Source: Micromonospora echinofusca
GTDB lineage: Bacteria > Actinomycetota > Actinomycetes > Mycobacteriales > Micromonosporaceae
Direction of reading: 5' to 3'
NCBI RefSeq assembly: GCF_900091445.1
Contig: NZ_LT607733.1
Location: forward strand, 3,364,501 to 3,428,500
DNA length: 64,000 nt
Under the pieces are notes generated by a model. That model was not told the origin of the DNA, searched no databases, and saw nothing but the letters and a program-made list of their open reading frames with translations. Position numbers and translations under genes: made by a program. Each line of letters opens with the position of its first letter. Positions within the stretch are counted from its first letter, which is position 1. Positions 45,070 through 53,163 of the stretch are shown here, piece after piece.

Positions 45070-46944
45070 ATGAGAATGCAGTCCCCCGACGAGCGACGGC
45101 GACTGCGCCGCGCGCTCGCGCTCGGTCTGGCACTGGCGGCGGTCGCCGGCACGACCGGCACGGCGGCCGCCGCCGGCCCGGCCCGCCACGGGGCCCCGGA
45201 CTTCGGGCCCAACGTGACGATCTTCGATCCCGACACACCGCTCGCCGAGATCCAGGCGACCCTCGACGCGGCACACGCCCGACAGGTCGACGCCGAAATG
45301 GGCACCGCGCGGCACGCGTACCTCTTCAAGCCCGGCAGCTACGGCACGCCCGCGCAGCCCCTCCAGGCGAAGGTCGGCTACTACACCGAGGTCTCCGGCC
45401 TGGGCGCCTCCCCCACCGACGTCACCGTCACCGGCAAGATCGAGGCCTACAACCGCTGCCTCACCGACGGCGGCACCGGCAACTGCATCGCCCTGGTCAA
45501 CTTCTGGCGCACCCTGTCGAACCTGTCGCTGTCCGTCAACGCCACCGGCCAGGACGGCTGCCGGTCCTCGGCGAACTTCTGGGCGGTCTCCCAGGCGGTG
45601 TCCATGCGCCGCCTCGACATCAGCGGCGGCGGCCTGTCGCTGATGGACTACTGCACCGCCGGCCCCCAGTACGCCAGCGGCGGCTTCATCGCCGACTCCC
45701 GGCTGCCCGCCACCACCAACGGCTCCCAGCAGCAGTGGCTCACCCGCAACAGCGAGGTCGAGAGCTGGTCCAACGCGGTGTGGAACCAGGTCTTCGCGGG
45801 CACCGTGGGTGCCCCCGACGACGCCGACTTTCCCGACCCGCCCTACACCACGCTGGAAACGACGCCGCTGAGCAGGGAGAAGCCGTACCTGTTCGTCGAC
45901 GACCACGGCAGGTACCACGTACGGGTCCCCGCCGCCCGGCGCGACACCCGGGGCGTCTCCTGGGCCGACGGCATGACGCCGGGCCGCACCATCGGCATCC
46001 GGGACTTCTTCGTCGCCAAGCCCTCCGACCCGGTGCACGTCATCAACGCCCAGCTCGCCCGCGGCAGGCACCTGCTGCTGACCCCCGGCGTGTACGACAT
46101 CGCCCGCAGCATCGAGGTCAGGCGGCCCGACACCGTGGTCCTCGGCATCGGCCACGCCACGCTGACGGCCGGGAACGGCGCGATCCCGCTGGACGTCGCC
46201 GGCGTGCCCGGCGTGGTCGTCGCCGGGGTCACCGTCGATGCCGGCCGCACCGAGTCGCCGGTGCTGCTGCGGGTCGGCCACCGGCACGGCCGCAACGCCA
46301 GCACCCCGCGCAACCCGATCACGCTCTCCGACGTCTACTTCCGCGTCGGCGGGCCGCACGTCGGCAGGACGCACACCGCGCTGGAGGTCAACGCCGACCA
46401 CGTCCTCATCGACCACACCTGGGTGTGGCGCGGGGACCACGGCGTCGAGGGCTTCACCGAGGGCGTCAACGGCGACACCGACCGCTGGCGGACCAACACC
46501 GGTCGCTACGGCGCCGTCATCAACGGCGACCACGTGACGGCCACCGGCCTCTTCGTCGAGCACTTCCAGCGGTACAACACGGTCTGGAACGGCGAGCACG
46601 GCACGACGGTGCTCTACCAGAACGAGCTGCCGTACGACCCGCCGACGCAGGCGGACTGGATGAACGGCAGGACCCGGGGATGGGCCGGCTACAAGGTCGG
46701 CGACCGGGTGCGCCACCACACCCTGCACGGCGGCGGGGTGTACGTGTTCAACCAGAACAACCCGTCGATCCGCACCGAGAACGGCTTCGAGGTCCCCGTC
46801 ACCCCGGGCGTGCGGCTGCACCACGTCATGACCGTCAACCTGAGCGCCGGCACGATCGACCACGTGGTCAACGGCGTGGGCGAGGCGGCCGACACGACGC
46901 GGGTCGGCGCGCCCGTCTACGTCACCCGCTACCCCGCGCGGTAG
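45070..46944 (+). CDS. Secreted exo-beta-1,3-glucanase-like protein (GH55-type beta-helix)
   Basis: 624 residues. The N terminus has a positively charged, then hydrophobic Sec signal (RRALALGLALAAVAGTTGTAAA). The mature chain starts PDFGPNVTIFDPDTPLAEIQ and contains YLFKPGSYGTPAQPLQAKV plus GYYTEVSGLGASPTDVTVTG, characteristic of bacterial GH55 laminarinases (often mislabelled adenylyl cyclase). Repeated beta-helix coils and GRYGAVINGDHVTATGLFVEHF follow. Cuts glucose from the end of beta-1,3-glucan outside the cell. ATG 45070 has GAGAGGAA upstream. A terminator follows directly. Confidence 0.8.
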   Translation: MRMQSPDERRRLRRALALGLALAAVAGTTGTAAAAGPARHGAPDFGPNVTIFDPDTPLAEIQATLDAAHARQVDAEMGTARHAYLFKPGSYGTPAQPLQAKVGYYTEVSGLGASPTDVTVTGKIEAYNRCLTDGGTGNCIALVNFWRTLSNLSLSVNATGQDGCRSSANFWAVSQAVSMRRLDISGGGLSLMDYCTAGPQYASGGFIADSRLPATTNGSQQQWLTRNSEVESWSNAVWNQVFAGTVGAPDDADFPDPPYTTLETTPLSREKPYLFVDDHGRYHVRVPAARRDTRGVSWADGMTPGRTIGIRDFFVAKPSDPVHVINAQLARGRHLLLTPGVYDIARSIEVRRPDTVVLGIGHATLTAGNGAIPLDVAGVPGVVVAGVTVDAGRTESPVLLRVGHRHGRNASTPRNPITLSDVYFRVGGPHVGRTHTALEVNADHVLIDHTWVWRGDHGVEGFTEGVNGDTDRWRTNTGRYGAVINGDHVTATGLFVEHFQRYNTVWNGEHGTTVLYQNELPYDPPTQADWMNGRTRGWAGYKVGDRVRHHTLHGGGVYVFNQNNPSIRTENGFEVPVTPGVRLHHVMTVNLSAGTIDHVVNGVGEAADTTRVGAPVYVTRYPAR

Positions 46945-46956
46945 CCGAGTACGGGC

Positions 46957-46992
46957 CCGGGCCGGACGGGGCGCGCACCCCGTCCGGCCCGG
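46957..46992. terminator. Bidirectional terminator
   Basis: Perfect 15-base stem (left arm CCGGGCCGGACGGGG) with a 6-base loop between the stops of the GH55-like gene (+) and the small exported protein gene (-). Confidence 0.8.
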
Positions 46993-46995
46993 TCG

Positions 46996-47355
46996 TCAGC
47001 CTGCGCAGTTGTTGTTGCGCGCGGGCTGGGTCAGCTTCTCCTGGGTGCCGAACTTCGCGTAGACCCGCAGGTAGCACGGCAGCTCGACGTCGCCGTAGTA
47101 GCTCTGCACCTCGTCGTCGTAGTGCGTGGTGCCGCTCTGCGCGACCTGCCAACCGCCGGCGTCACCCGACTGGATCTCCCAGTAGACGTCGCCCGAGCAG
47201 CCCTGGAGGCCCTGCGACCAGGCGATGATGTTGGCCCCGTTGTAGATCTCGGACTGCACGAGCGTGCAGCTCGCGGCCTGCGCCGGGCTGGCGCCGACGA
47301 GCAGCCCCACGGTCAGCATCGCTCCGGCTCCGATCGCCGACATCAATCTGCGCAT
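46996..47355 (-). CDS. Small exported cysteine-containing protein
   Basis: 119 residues. Sec signal MRRLMSAIGAGAMLTVGLLVGASPAQAA with an AQA-A site near 27. The mature ~90 residues have four cysteines (ASCTL, LQGCSG, LPCYLR, NNNCAG) and many Trp/Tyr, compatible with a small disulfide-stabilised beta protein. No family recognised. ATG 47355 has AAGGAG 8 bases upstream. Lies between a beta-1,3-glucanase and a chitinase remnant, so an accessory antifungal or glycan-binding role is possible but only inferred. AATCTCGGAGATT at 47406-47418 is a small inverted repeat in its promoter region. Confidence 0.7.
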   Translation of the reverse strand: MRRLMSAIGAGAMLTVGLLVGASPAQAASCTLVQSEIYNGANIIAWSQGLQGCSGDVYWEIQSGDAGGWQVAQSGTTHYDDEVQSYYGDVELPCYLRVYAKFGTQEKLTQPARNNNCAG

Positions 47356-47488
47356 GCTCGATCTCCTTCACGGTGGACGGCAGGTGGGTCCACAGGAGGG
47401 TATCGAATCTCGGAGATTAGCTCCATGAGCACGGTCGATGTCGGCGAAAAGTTTTACCGCCCTTCCGCCATCCCGGTCGGCCACCGAG

Positions 47489-48205
47489 ATGTGCCGCGCC
47501 AAGGCCGCCGGCCTGACCATCCTGCTGTCCATCGGTGGCGCGACCGCCGGGATCGACCTCAGCTCGGCGGCCGTCGCCGACCGGTTCGTCGCGACCGTCG
47601 TACCGATCCTCAAGCGGTACAACTTCGACGGCATCGACATCGACATCGAGACCGGGCTCACCGGCAGCGGGAACATCTCCCAACTCTCCCCGTCACAGGC
47701 CAACCTCATCCGCATCATCGACGGGGTGCTCGCCCAGATGCCGGCGGGCTTCGGCCTCACCATGGCGCCGGAGACCGCGTACGTCACCGGCGGCAGCGTC
47801 ACCTACGGCTCGATCTGGGGCGCGTACCTGCCGGTCATCAAGCGGTACGCCGACAACGGCCGGCTCTGGTGGCTGAACATGCAGTACTACAACGGCAGCA
47901 TGTACGGCTGCTCCGGCGACTCGTACCCGGCCGGGACCGTGCAGGGCTTCACCGCCCAGACCGACTGCCTCAACGCCGGGCTGGTCGTCCAGGGCACCAC
48001 CATCCGCGTCCCGTACGACAAGCAGGTCCCCGGGCTGCCGGCGCAGCCCGGCGCCGGGGGCGGACACATGGCCCCGGCGACGGTGGCCCAGGCGTGGAAC
48101 ACCTACCCGGGCGGCCTGAAGGGCCTGATGACCTGGTCGCTGAACTGGGACGGGTCGAGGGGCTGGACGTTCGGCGACAACGTCCGAGCCCTCCAGGGCC
48201 GCTGA
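47489..48205 (+). pseudogene. Truncated GH18 chitinase
   Basis: About 238 residues of a family-18 barrel: ILLSIGGATAG, the catalytic NFDGIDIDIET (DxxDxDxE), GFGLTMAPETAY, LWWLNMQYYNG and GLMTWSLNWDG. The N-terminal quarter (first beta strands), the signal peptide and any binding domain are missing. The frame begins abruptly at MCRAKAAGLTILLS in the first barrel strands. Upstream frames show no similarity. Either a 5'-deleted gene or a very short cytoplasmic variant. The missing barrel strands argue for a non-functional remnant. Confidence 0.7.
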
Positions 48206-48226
48206 GCCGCCGGCCACCCCCGGGCG

Positions 48227-48280
48227 CCGACCGAGCGGGTCCGCCCCCGGCCAGGAGGAGGGGGCGGGCCCGTGGTCGGC
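48227..48280 (+). terminator. Hairpin after the chitinase remnant
   Basis: Nested inverted repeats (outer GCCGACC with GGTCGGC, inner GGGTCCGCCCCC with GGGGGCGGGCCC) beginning 22 bases past the stop. Good terminator form, between this gene and the convergent CoA transferase gene. Confidence 0.65.
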
Positions 48281-48360
48281 GGCGTACACGGACGCCCTCC
48301 GACCGGAGCGCACGGGCGGGATCCGGCAGCCGGGCGGGCGTCAGCCGGGCGGGGCGGGCG

Positions 48361-49497
48361 TCAGCCGGCCAACCAGCCGCGGATCTCGTCGCCGTGTTCG
48401 TCGAGCCCCGGCGGCGGCAGGTCGTAGCGCGGCGGGGTGGCGCTCAGGCCGATCGGGTTGCGGACGCCGGGCACGCCGCCGGCGCTGACCACCGGGTCGA
48501 GCCCGAGTTGCCGGGCCAGGTCGACGCCACCGGCGACGGTGTTGATCGGGCTGCACGGCACGCCCGCCGCGCGCAGGTCCCGGAACCACTCGTCGCGGGT
48601 GCGCTCGGCCAGGCGCGCGACCAGGATGGGCCGCAGTGCCTCCCGGTTGACCGTGCGGTCCTGGTTGCGTGCGAAGCGGGGGTCGTCGGGCAGGCCGGGC
48701 AGGCCGAGCACGTGGCACAGCTTGCGGAACTGCCCGTCGTTGCCGGCGATGACGACGAGGTCGCCGTCGGCGGTGGGCAGCGGCTCGTACGGGAACAGGC
48801 TCGGGTGTCCGTTGCCCATCCGGAACGGCGTCGCGCCCCCGGCGACGTGGCCGCTGCTCTGGTTGACCAGGCCCGACAGCGCGGCGGAGAGCAGGTCCAC
48901 CTCGACGTGCTGGCCGGTGCCGCAGCGGTCGCGGTGGTGCAGGGCGGCGAGGATGCCGACGGCCGCGTGCAGGCCGGCGATCACGTCGAACACGGCGACC
49001 CCGGCCTTGTAGGGCGGCCCGTCCGGCTCGCCGGTGAGGCTCATCAGGCCGGACGCGGCCTGGACCACGAGGTCGTAGCCGGGCAGATCGGCGCCGGCGC
49101 CAGCGCCGAACCCGCTGATCGAGGCGTAGACGATCCGCTCGTTGAGGGCCACGACGCTGTCGTAGTCGAGGCCGAAGCGCCGCAGCCCGCCGGGCCGGAA
49201 GTTCTGGATCATGACGTCGGAGCGGCGGACGAGCTCCCGGGCGACGTCCAGGTCGGCGGGGTCGGCGAGGTCGAGGGCGATGGAGCGCTTGTTGCGGTTG
49301 ACGCCGAGGTAGTAGGTGGAGGTCCCCTCCCGCACGGGCGGCAGCCAGGTCCGGGTGTCGTCCCCGCCGGGCCCCTCCACCTTGATCACCTCGGCGCCGA
49401 GGTCGGCGAGGAGCATGGTCGCGTACGGGCCGGCGAGGATGCGTGAGAAGTCGGCGACGAGGACGCCGCTGAGCGGCCCGGATCGTTGCTCTGCCAT
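48361..49497 (-). CDS. CaiB/BaiF-type (family III) CoA transferase
   Basis: 378 residues. N-terminal SGVLVADFSRILAGPYATMLLADLGAEVIKVE, then the catalytic-aspartate region GYDLVVQAASGLMSLTGEPDG, and VDLLSAALSGLVNQSS plus NGHPSLFPYEPLPTADG. Moves CoA between carboxylates (formyl-CoA, carnitine, alpha-methylacyl types). The substrate is not clear. ATG 49497. Not tied to the surrounding secreted enzymes by overlap or operon. Confidence 0.9.
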   Translation of the reverse strand: MAEQRSGPLSGVLVADFSRILAGPYATMLLADLGAEVIKVEGPGGDDTRTWLPPVREGTSTYYLGVNRNKRSIALDLADPADLDVARELVRRSDVMIQNFRPGGLRRFGLDYDSVVALNERIVYASISGFGAGAGADLPGYDLVVQAASGLMSLTGEPDGPPYKAGVAVFDVIAGLHAAVGILAALHHRDRCGTGQHVEVDLLSAALSGLVNQSSGHVAGGATPFRMGNGHPSLFPYEPLPTADGDLVVIAGNDGQFRKLCHVLGLPGLPDDPRFARNQDRTVNREALRPILVARLAERTRDEWFRDLRAAGVPCSPINTVAGGVDLARQLGLDPVVSAGGVPGVRNPIGLSATPPRYDLPPPGLDEHGDEIRGWLAG

Positions 49498-49618
49498 CGT
49501 CCGCGCCCCTCCCCCGTCGACGCCACGCCCCGGCGCGTCGTGGCCCGCCGGGTGCCGACGTCCGGCGCGTCGATGGAAGGACCACGATGGCACAGCGGAC
49601 GCGGCGGCCGTCGCTCGC

Positions 49619-49660
49619 CCCGGCGGCGGGTGGCAACGGGGCGCCGCCACCCGCCGGGCC
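49619..49660 (-). terminator. Terminator of the GH64 gene
   Basis: Stem with 10-base arms GGCGGGTGGC and GCCACCCGCC plus further pairing, directly downstream of the GH64 stop on the minus strand. Confidence 0.6.
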
Positions 49661-49662
49661 GG

Positions 49663-51261
49663 TCAGCCCTTACGCCACTTCTGGTTGGCGGTGCCCGCGC
49701 AGTCCCAGAGCTGGAGCTTCGCGCCGTCGGCGCCGTTCCACTCCCGGATGTCGACGCACCTGCCGGACGGGAGGTTGACCAGTTCGCCCGCCGCGTTCAG
49801 GGTGAACCGCTGTGCTCCCGTGCCGTTGCACGCGTAGAGCTGCACGACCGCGCCGTTGCCGGTGGCGCCGCCGTCGACGTCCATGCACTTGTCGTTCTGG
49901 CTGCGCAGGGCGTCGCCGGTGAACGTCCACTTCTGCGCGTCGGTGCCGTTGCAGTTCCACATCTGCAACTGCGCGCGGTCGACGAAGTTCGCGCTCGGCA
50001 CGTCGATGCACTTGTTGTTCCAGGTGCTCAGCACGGGTACCGCGCCGCCGGGGTTCCCCGGCCCGCTGCCGCCCGCGCCGAACGGGCTCAGGACGACGCC
50101 GGCCGCGCGGGGGTCGCCGTCGTGGACCAGGGACTCGAACGCGCCGACGTCGTCGAAGGCGAAGGCGTACGCCCGGCCGTCGACCATGTTGGCGTGGATG
50201 ACGCGGGCGTAGTGGTTCGTCGGGGTGTTGCGGTAGAACTCGGCGGGGTTGGTGCTGGGCTGGGTGTCGATGGTGCCGAGGGTGCCCCGGTTCAGTGCCG
50301 CGCAGAGCGTCCGGGAGATCGGGCCGACGACCGGATCGTTGGGTGCGGGCAGGTCCCCGTCGCAGCCCCAGACACTCGCCGAGGAGGGCCGGTTGAAGGA
50401 GGCGACCACCTGCCCGGCACCGTTGGTGAAGGTCATGACGTTGCCGGAGGTCCGCCCGAAGTAGCGGGTGTTCGGCTGGTCGGCGAAGGGCACGACGGTC
50501 AGCGTCCTGGTCGTGTACGCGTTCCACGCCCACGCGATGTAGGAGTCCAGGTAGGTGGCGCTGAACAGCCCGGCGCCGGCTGCCTTGCCGGGTGCGAGCA
50601 CCCGCAGCACGGTCCCGTCGGAGCGGGTGTGCACGGTGCTGGCCCAGCCCGGCTGCGACCGGATGCCCTCGATGATCGCGTTGCGGCCGCCCGCCACGAC
50701 GTCGCCGGTGCGCTTGGTGACGCCGTTGGCGCCGGTCACCGTGACCGCGTGCGGCACCGCGAACATGTCGACCTGCGAGCTGTTGAGCCACAGTCCGGCG
50801 TCGTTGTAGGTGAACTCGCTCCAGTCGAACAGGATGTCGCGGTTGGCGTCGCCGGCCGTCCAGGGTGCGGGTTGCACCAAGCCGTCCGGGGTGAGGAAGA
50901 ACCTGAGCTTCTCGCCGAAGGAGAAGTAGACGCGGCCGGAGAAGCCGCGCGGGAACCGGATGGTGGTGCTGCCGCCGTTGTCGGGGCCGGGGATCGAGGC
51001 GTCCGGGGCGGGAGACGGCGGGAGCTGCCCGCCCGACCAGGGGACGAAGGTGCCGCCCTGGTTGACGTAGCCGAGACGGCCGCTGGAAAGCTGCACGCCG
51101 ATGACGTACAGGTGGACGGCCTCGCCCCGACCGGTGCTGTTGGTGACCGTGACGGGCAGCAGCGCGGGGCCGACGGCGTGGGCGGGGGACGCCACGACGG
51201 TCACCGGGACGGCGGCGACCAGCGCGGACACGACGGCGAGCAGCCTTCTTCGGAGCTTCAC
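49663..51261 (-). CDS. Secreted beta-1,3-glucanase, GH64 with C-terminal ricin-type CBM13
   Basis: 532 residues. Sec signal (MKLRRRLLAVVSALVAAVPVTVVASPAHA). The catalytic domain has the GH64 features LPVTVTNSTGRGEAVHLYVIG, IRFPRGFSGRVYFSFGEKL, LFDWSEFTYNDAGLWLNSSQVDMFAVP and GYRNTPTNHYAR-like HANMVDGRAYAFAFDDV. The last ~125 residues are a beta-trefoil with QKW, QRF and QKW motifs (CBM13). Releases laminaripentaose from beta-1,3-glucans in family members. GTG 51261 has GAGGAGGAG upstream, and a perfect operator lies 31 bases before it. Confidence 0.92.
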   Translation of the reverse strand: MKLRRRLLAVVSALVAAVPVTVVASPAHAVGPALLPVTVTNSTGRGEAVHLYVIGVQLSSGRLGYVNQGGTFVPWSGGQLPPSPAPDASIPGPDNGGSTTIRFPRGFSGRVYFSFGEKLRFFLTPDGLVQPAPWTAGDANRDILFDWSEFTYNDAGLWLNSSQVDMFAVPHAVTVTGANGVTKRTGDVVAGGRNAIIEGIRSQPGWASTVHTRSDGTVLRVLAPGKAAGAGLFSATYLDSYIAWAWNAYTTRTLTVVPFADQPNTRYFGRTSGNVMTFTNGAGQVVASFNRPSSASVWGCDGDLPAPNDPVVGPISRTLCAALNRGTLGTIDTQPSTNPAEFYRNTPTNHYARVIHANMVDGRAYAFAFDDVGAFESLVHDGDPRAAGVVLSPFGAGGSGPGNPGGAVPVLSTWNNKCIDVPSANFVDRAQLQMWNCNGTDAQKWTFTGDALRSQNDKCMDVDGGATGNGAVVQLYACNGTGAQRFTLNAAGELVNLPSGRCVDIREWNGADGAKLQLWDCAGTANQKWRKG

Positions 51262-51291
51262 GCGTACTCCTCCTCAGGGGGTGGCGGACAA

Positions 51292-51311
51292 CTGAGAGAG
51301 CGCTCTCTCAG
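51292..51311. promoter_or_regulatory. Glucanase-regulon operator, copy 2 (LacI type)
   Basis: CTGAGAGAGCGCTCTCTCAG is a perfect 20-base palindrome with central CG, 31 bases upstream of the GH64 start. Its core GAGAGCGCTCTC also precedes the GH55-like gene at 44907-44920. Confidence 0.8.
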
Positions 51312-51366
51312 CGTCGGACCGACGCGCCCTCCTGTCAATAGACGTACGCCAATGGAGCCGCCGGGA

Positions 51367-51954
51367 TCAGGCCCGGCGCCCGGGCGCCCCGGTCCATTCG
51401 GCGCCGGTCACCCGGGCGACCGCCTCGCCAAGACTGTCGTACGCCGGGAGCACCTCGTCCAGGCGCAGGGTCCGCAGGACGGTCCGCAGGAACGGCGACG
51501 GCGCGGCCAGGCTGAGCGTGGCGCCCCGCTCGGCGCAGTCCCGCTGGGCGCCGACGAGCAGGCCCAGCCCGGTGGAGTCGATCAGCCGGACGTTGCTCAG
51601 GTCGACGACGACGTGCCCGCCCATGTCGGTGGCGTGCAGCAGGGCCGTACGCAGGGTGCCCGCACCGTCGACGTCGATGTCTCCGGCGCAGGTGATGACG
51701 GTCGCGTCGCCGCGATGGTCGATGCCGAGGATCCCGCCCGGTCCCGGGCCGCCCGTGCTCGCCTCTCCGGAACCCGCCAGCAGGGTGCAGTGGGCGCAGC
51801 GGTGCGGCCCGTCGGCGAGCGGCGAGCCGGTCCAGTCGTGGTCGGACACCAGCTCCCAGACCACACCGCCCGGTCCACTCCCCGCCTGCACGACCGTCTC
51901 GCCGCAGACATCGCAGATCAGAGTCGTGTGCTCGTCACCCCGGACGACGCTCAT
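51367..51954 (-). CDS. STAS-domain (anti-anti-sigma-like) protein with N-terminal zinc ribbon
   Basis: 195 residues. The first ~70 contain two CxxC pairs (LICDVCGET at about 14-22, HRCAHCTLL at about 52-60), likely one zinc site. The second half is a STAS domain: GDATVITCAGDIDVDGAGTLRTAL, HVVVDLSNVRLIDSTGLGLLVGAQR, whose DSTGLG serine/threonine is the usual phosphorylation site. STAS proteins bind anti-sigma kinases in stress pathways. ATG 51954 has GGAAGG upstream. Partner kinase not nearby. Confidence 0.85.
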   Translation of the reverse strand: MSVVRGDEHTTLICDVCGETVVQAGSGPGGVVWELVSDHDWTGSPLADGPHRCAHCTLLAGSGEASTGGPGPGGILGIDHRGDATVITCAGDIDVDGAGTLRTALLHATDMGGHVVVDLSNVRLIDSTGLGLLVGAQRDCAERGATLSLAAPSPFLRTVLRTLRLDEVLPAYDSLGEAVARVTGAEWTGAPGRRA

Positions 51955-52143
51955 CGTGCCGGTCCCTTCCTTCCACCCCATCCGTACGGCGTCGCCGCCG
52001 CGCGTTCACGGGCGTGCGCTGCCGTTCGGTCCACAACCTGCCGGCCGCGGTTCGCGGTCACCCTTCGGGCGGATGACGGTTGTGTGACAACTCCGGCTCA
52101 GGCGGGCTCCGGGGTGCATCAGCGCCGACAGTAGGGTGGCGGC

Positions 52144-53094
52144 GTGACCTTGACGCCTGCCACCGCCTCGTCCGCCCCCGGCGACACGTTGCTCGCCGAG
52201 ACCGAGCGGGTGACGGCCGCCGAGCCGCTCGACGCCGCGCACCTCGAAGGGTTGTGCCGTGAGATCGACGGCCGGATCGTCCGCGGGGACGTGATGATCG
52301 GGATCCTGCCGATCCGGGCGTACGAGGTGCTGGTCCGGGGCTACCTGGCCGCTGCGCGGGCCGGCCGGACCGACGCGTGGGTGCCCCTGGGGCGTCGGCT
52401 GCTCGACCTGCCGATCGGGCAGCCGCCGGCGTGGCCGTCGCCGCACCCGTTCCCCACGAGCGGGAACGACGTCCTGGACGCGGCCCTGCGCTGCTTCGCC
52501 GAGGCCGCCGGACAGGGCGACCGCCAGGGCGCGTACCTGTTCGCCGCCGTCGGCCGGGAGGCCGTGGGCCGGGTCGGGCGGTACGCGCTGACACTGCTGG
52601 AGCCGCTGCGCGCCGACGACCCGACCGGGGAGGCGCGCTACTGGTCCGGCATCGTGCACTACCTGCTGGGCGAGGGCGAGGCGGCGGTCGCGTACCACCG
52701 GCAGGCCGCCGAGGCCGGCAACGCCGACGCGATGTTCGAGCTGCACGTCCTGCACGACACCGGGGACATGGTGCCGCGCGACGGGGCGGTGGCGCGGCAG
52801 TGGCTGCTGCGCGCCGCCGAGCGGGAGCACCCCCGCGCCCTGTACAACGTCGCGGCCGGGCACGCCAGCGGCCGGGGCTTCCCCCGGGACGAGGCCGTCG
52901 CCGCCGGCTGGTACGAGCGGGCGGCGAACGCCGGGAACGCGCGGGCGGCGGCCACCCTGGGGGTGATGTGCCTGCTCGGCTCCGGCGTGCCCACCGACCC
53001 GGCCCGCGCCGCCCGGTGGCTCGACCAGGCCGAGGAGCAGGGGTTCGACGTGGACGGCTGGCTGGACCAGCTCGGCATGCGCCGCCCCTCCTGA
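52144..53094 (+). CDS. Sel1-like repeat protein
   Basis: 316 residues with a series of Sel1-type helical repeats: ARYWSGIVHYLLGEGEAAVAYHRQAAEAGNADAMFELHVLHD, GAVARQWLLRAAEREHPRALYNVAAGHASG, EAVAAGWYERAANAGNARAAATLGVMCLLGSG, DPARAARWLDQAEEQG. Such solenoids act as protein-binding scaffolds. No enzymatic part. GTG 52144 opens the frame. The first 100 residues are helical without clear repeats. Converges with Sir2. Confidence 0.85.
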   Translation: MTLTPATASSAPGDTLLAETERVTAAEPLDAAHLEGLCREIDGRIVRGDVMIGILPIRAYEVLVRGYLAAARAGRTDAWVPLGRRLLDLPIGQPPAWPSPHPFPTSGNDVLDAALRCFAEAAGQGDRQGAYLFAAVGREAVGRVGRYALTLLEPLRADDPTGEARYWSGIVHYLLGEGEAAVAYHRQAAEAGNADAMFELHVLHDTGDMVPRDGAVARQWLLRAAEREHPRALYNVAAGHASGRGFPRDEAVAAGWYERAANAGNARAAATLGVMCLLGSGVPTDPARAARWLDQAEEQGFDVDGWLDQLGMRRPS

Positions 53095-53163
53095 CCCGGC
53101 GGCCTCGGCCACCCGGGGCCGGGTCCTCCGCCTCGACGGCCTCCCAAGCCTCGCCGCGCGCCG

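Noticed and set aside
44692..46863. 723-codon frame opposite the GH55-like gene
   Set aside because: Val/Asp/Gly-rich shadow without domains.
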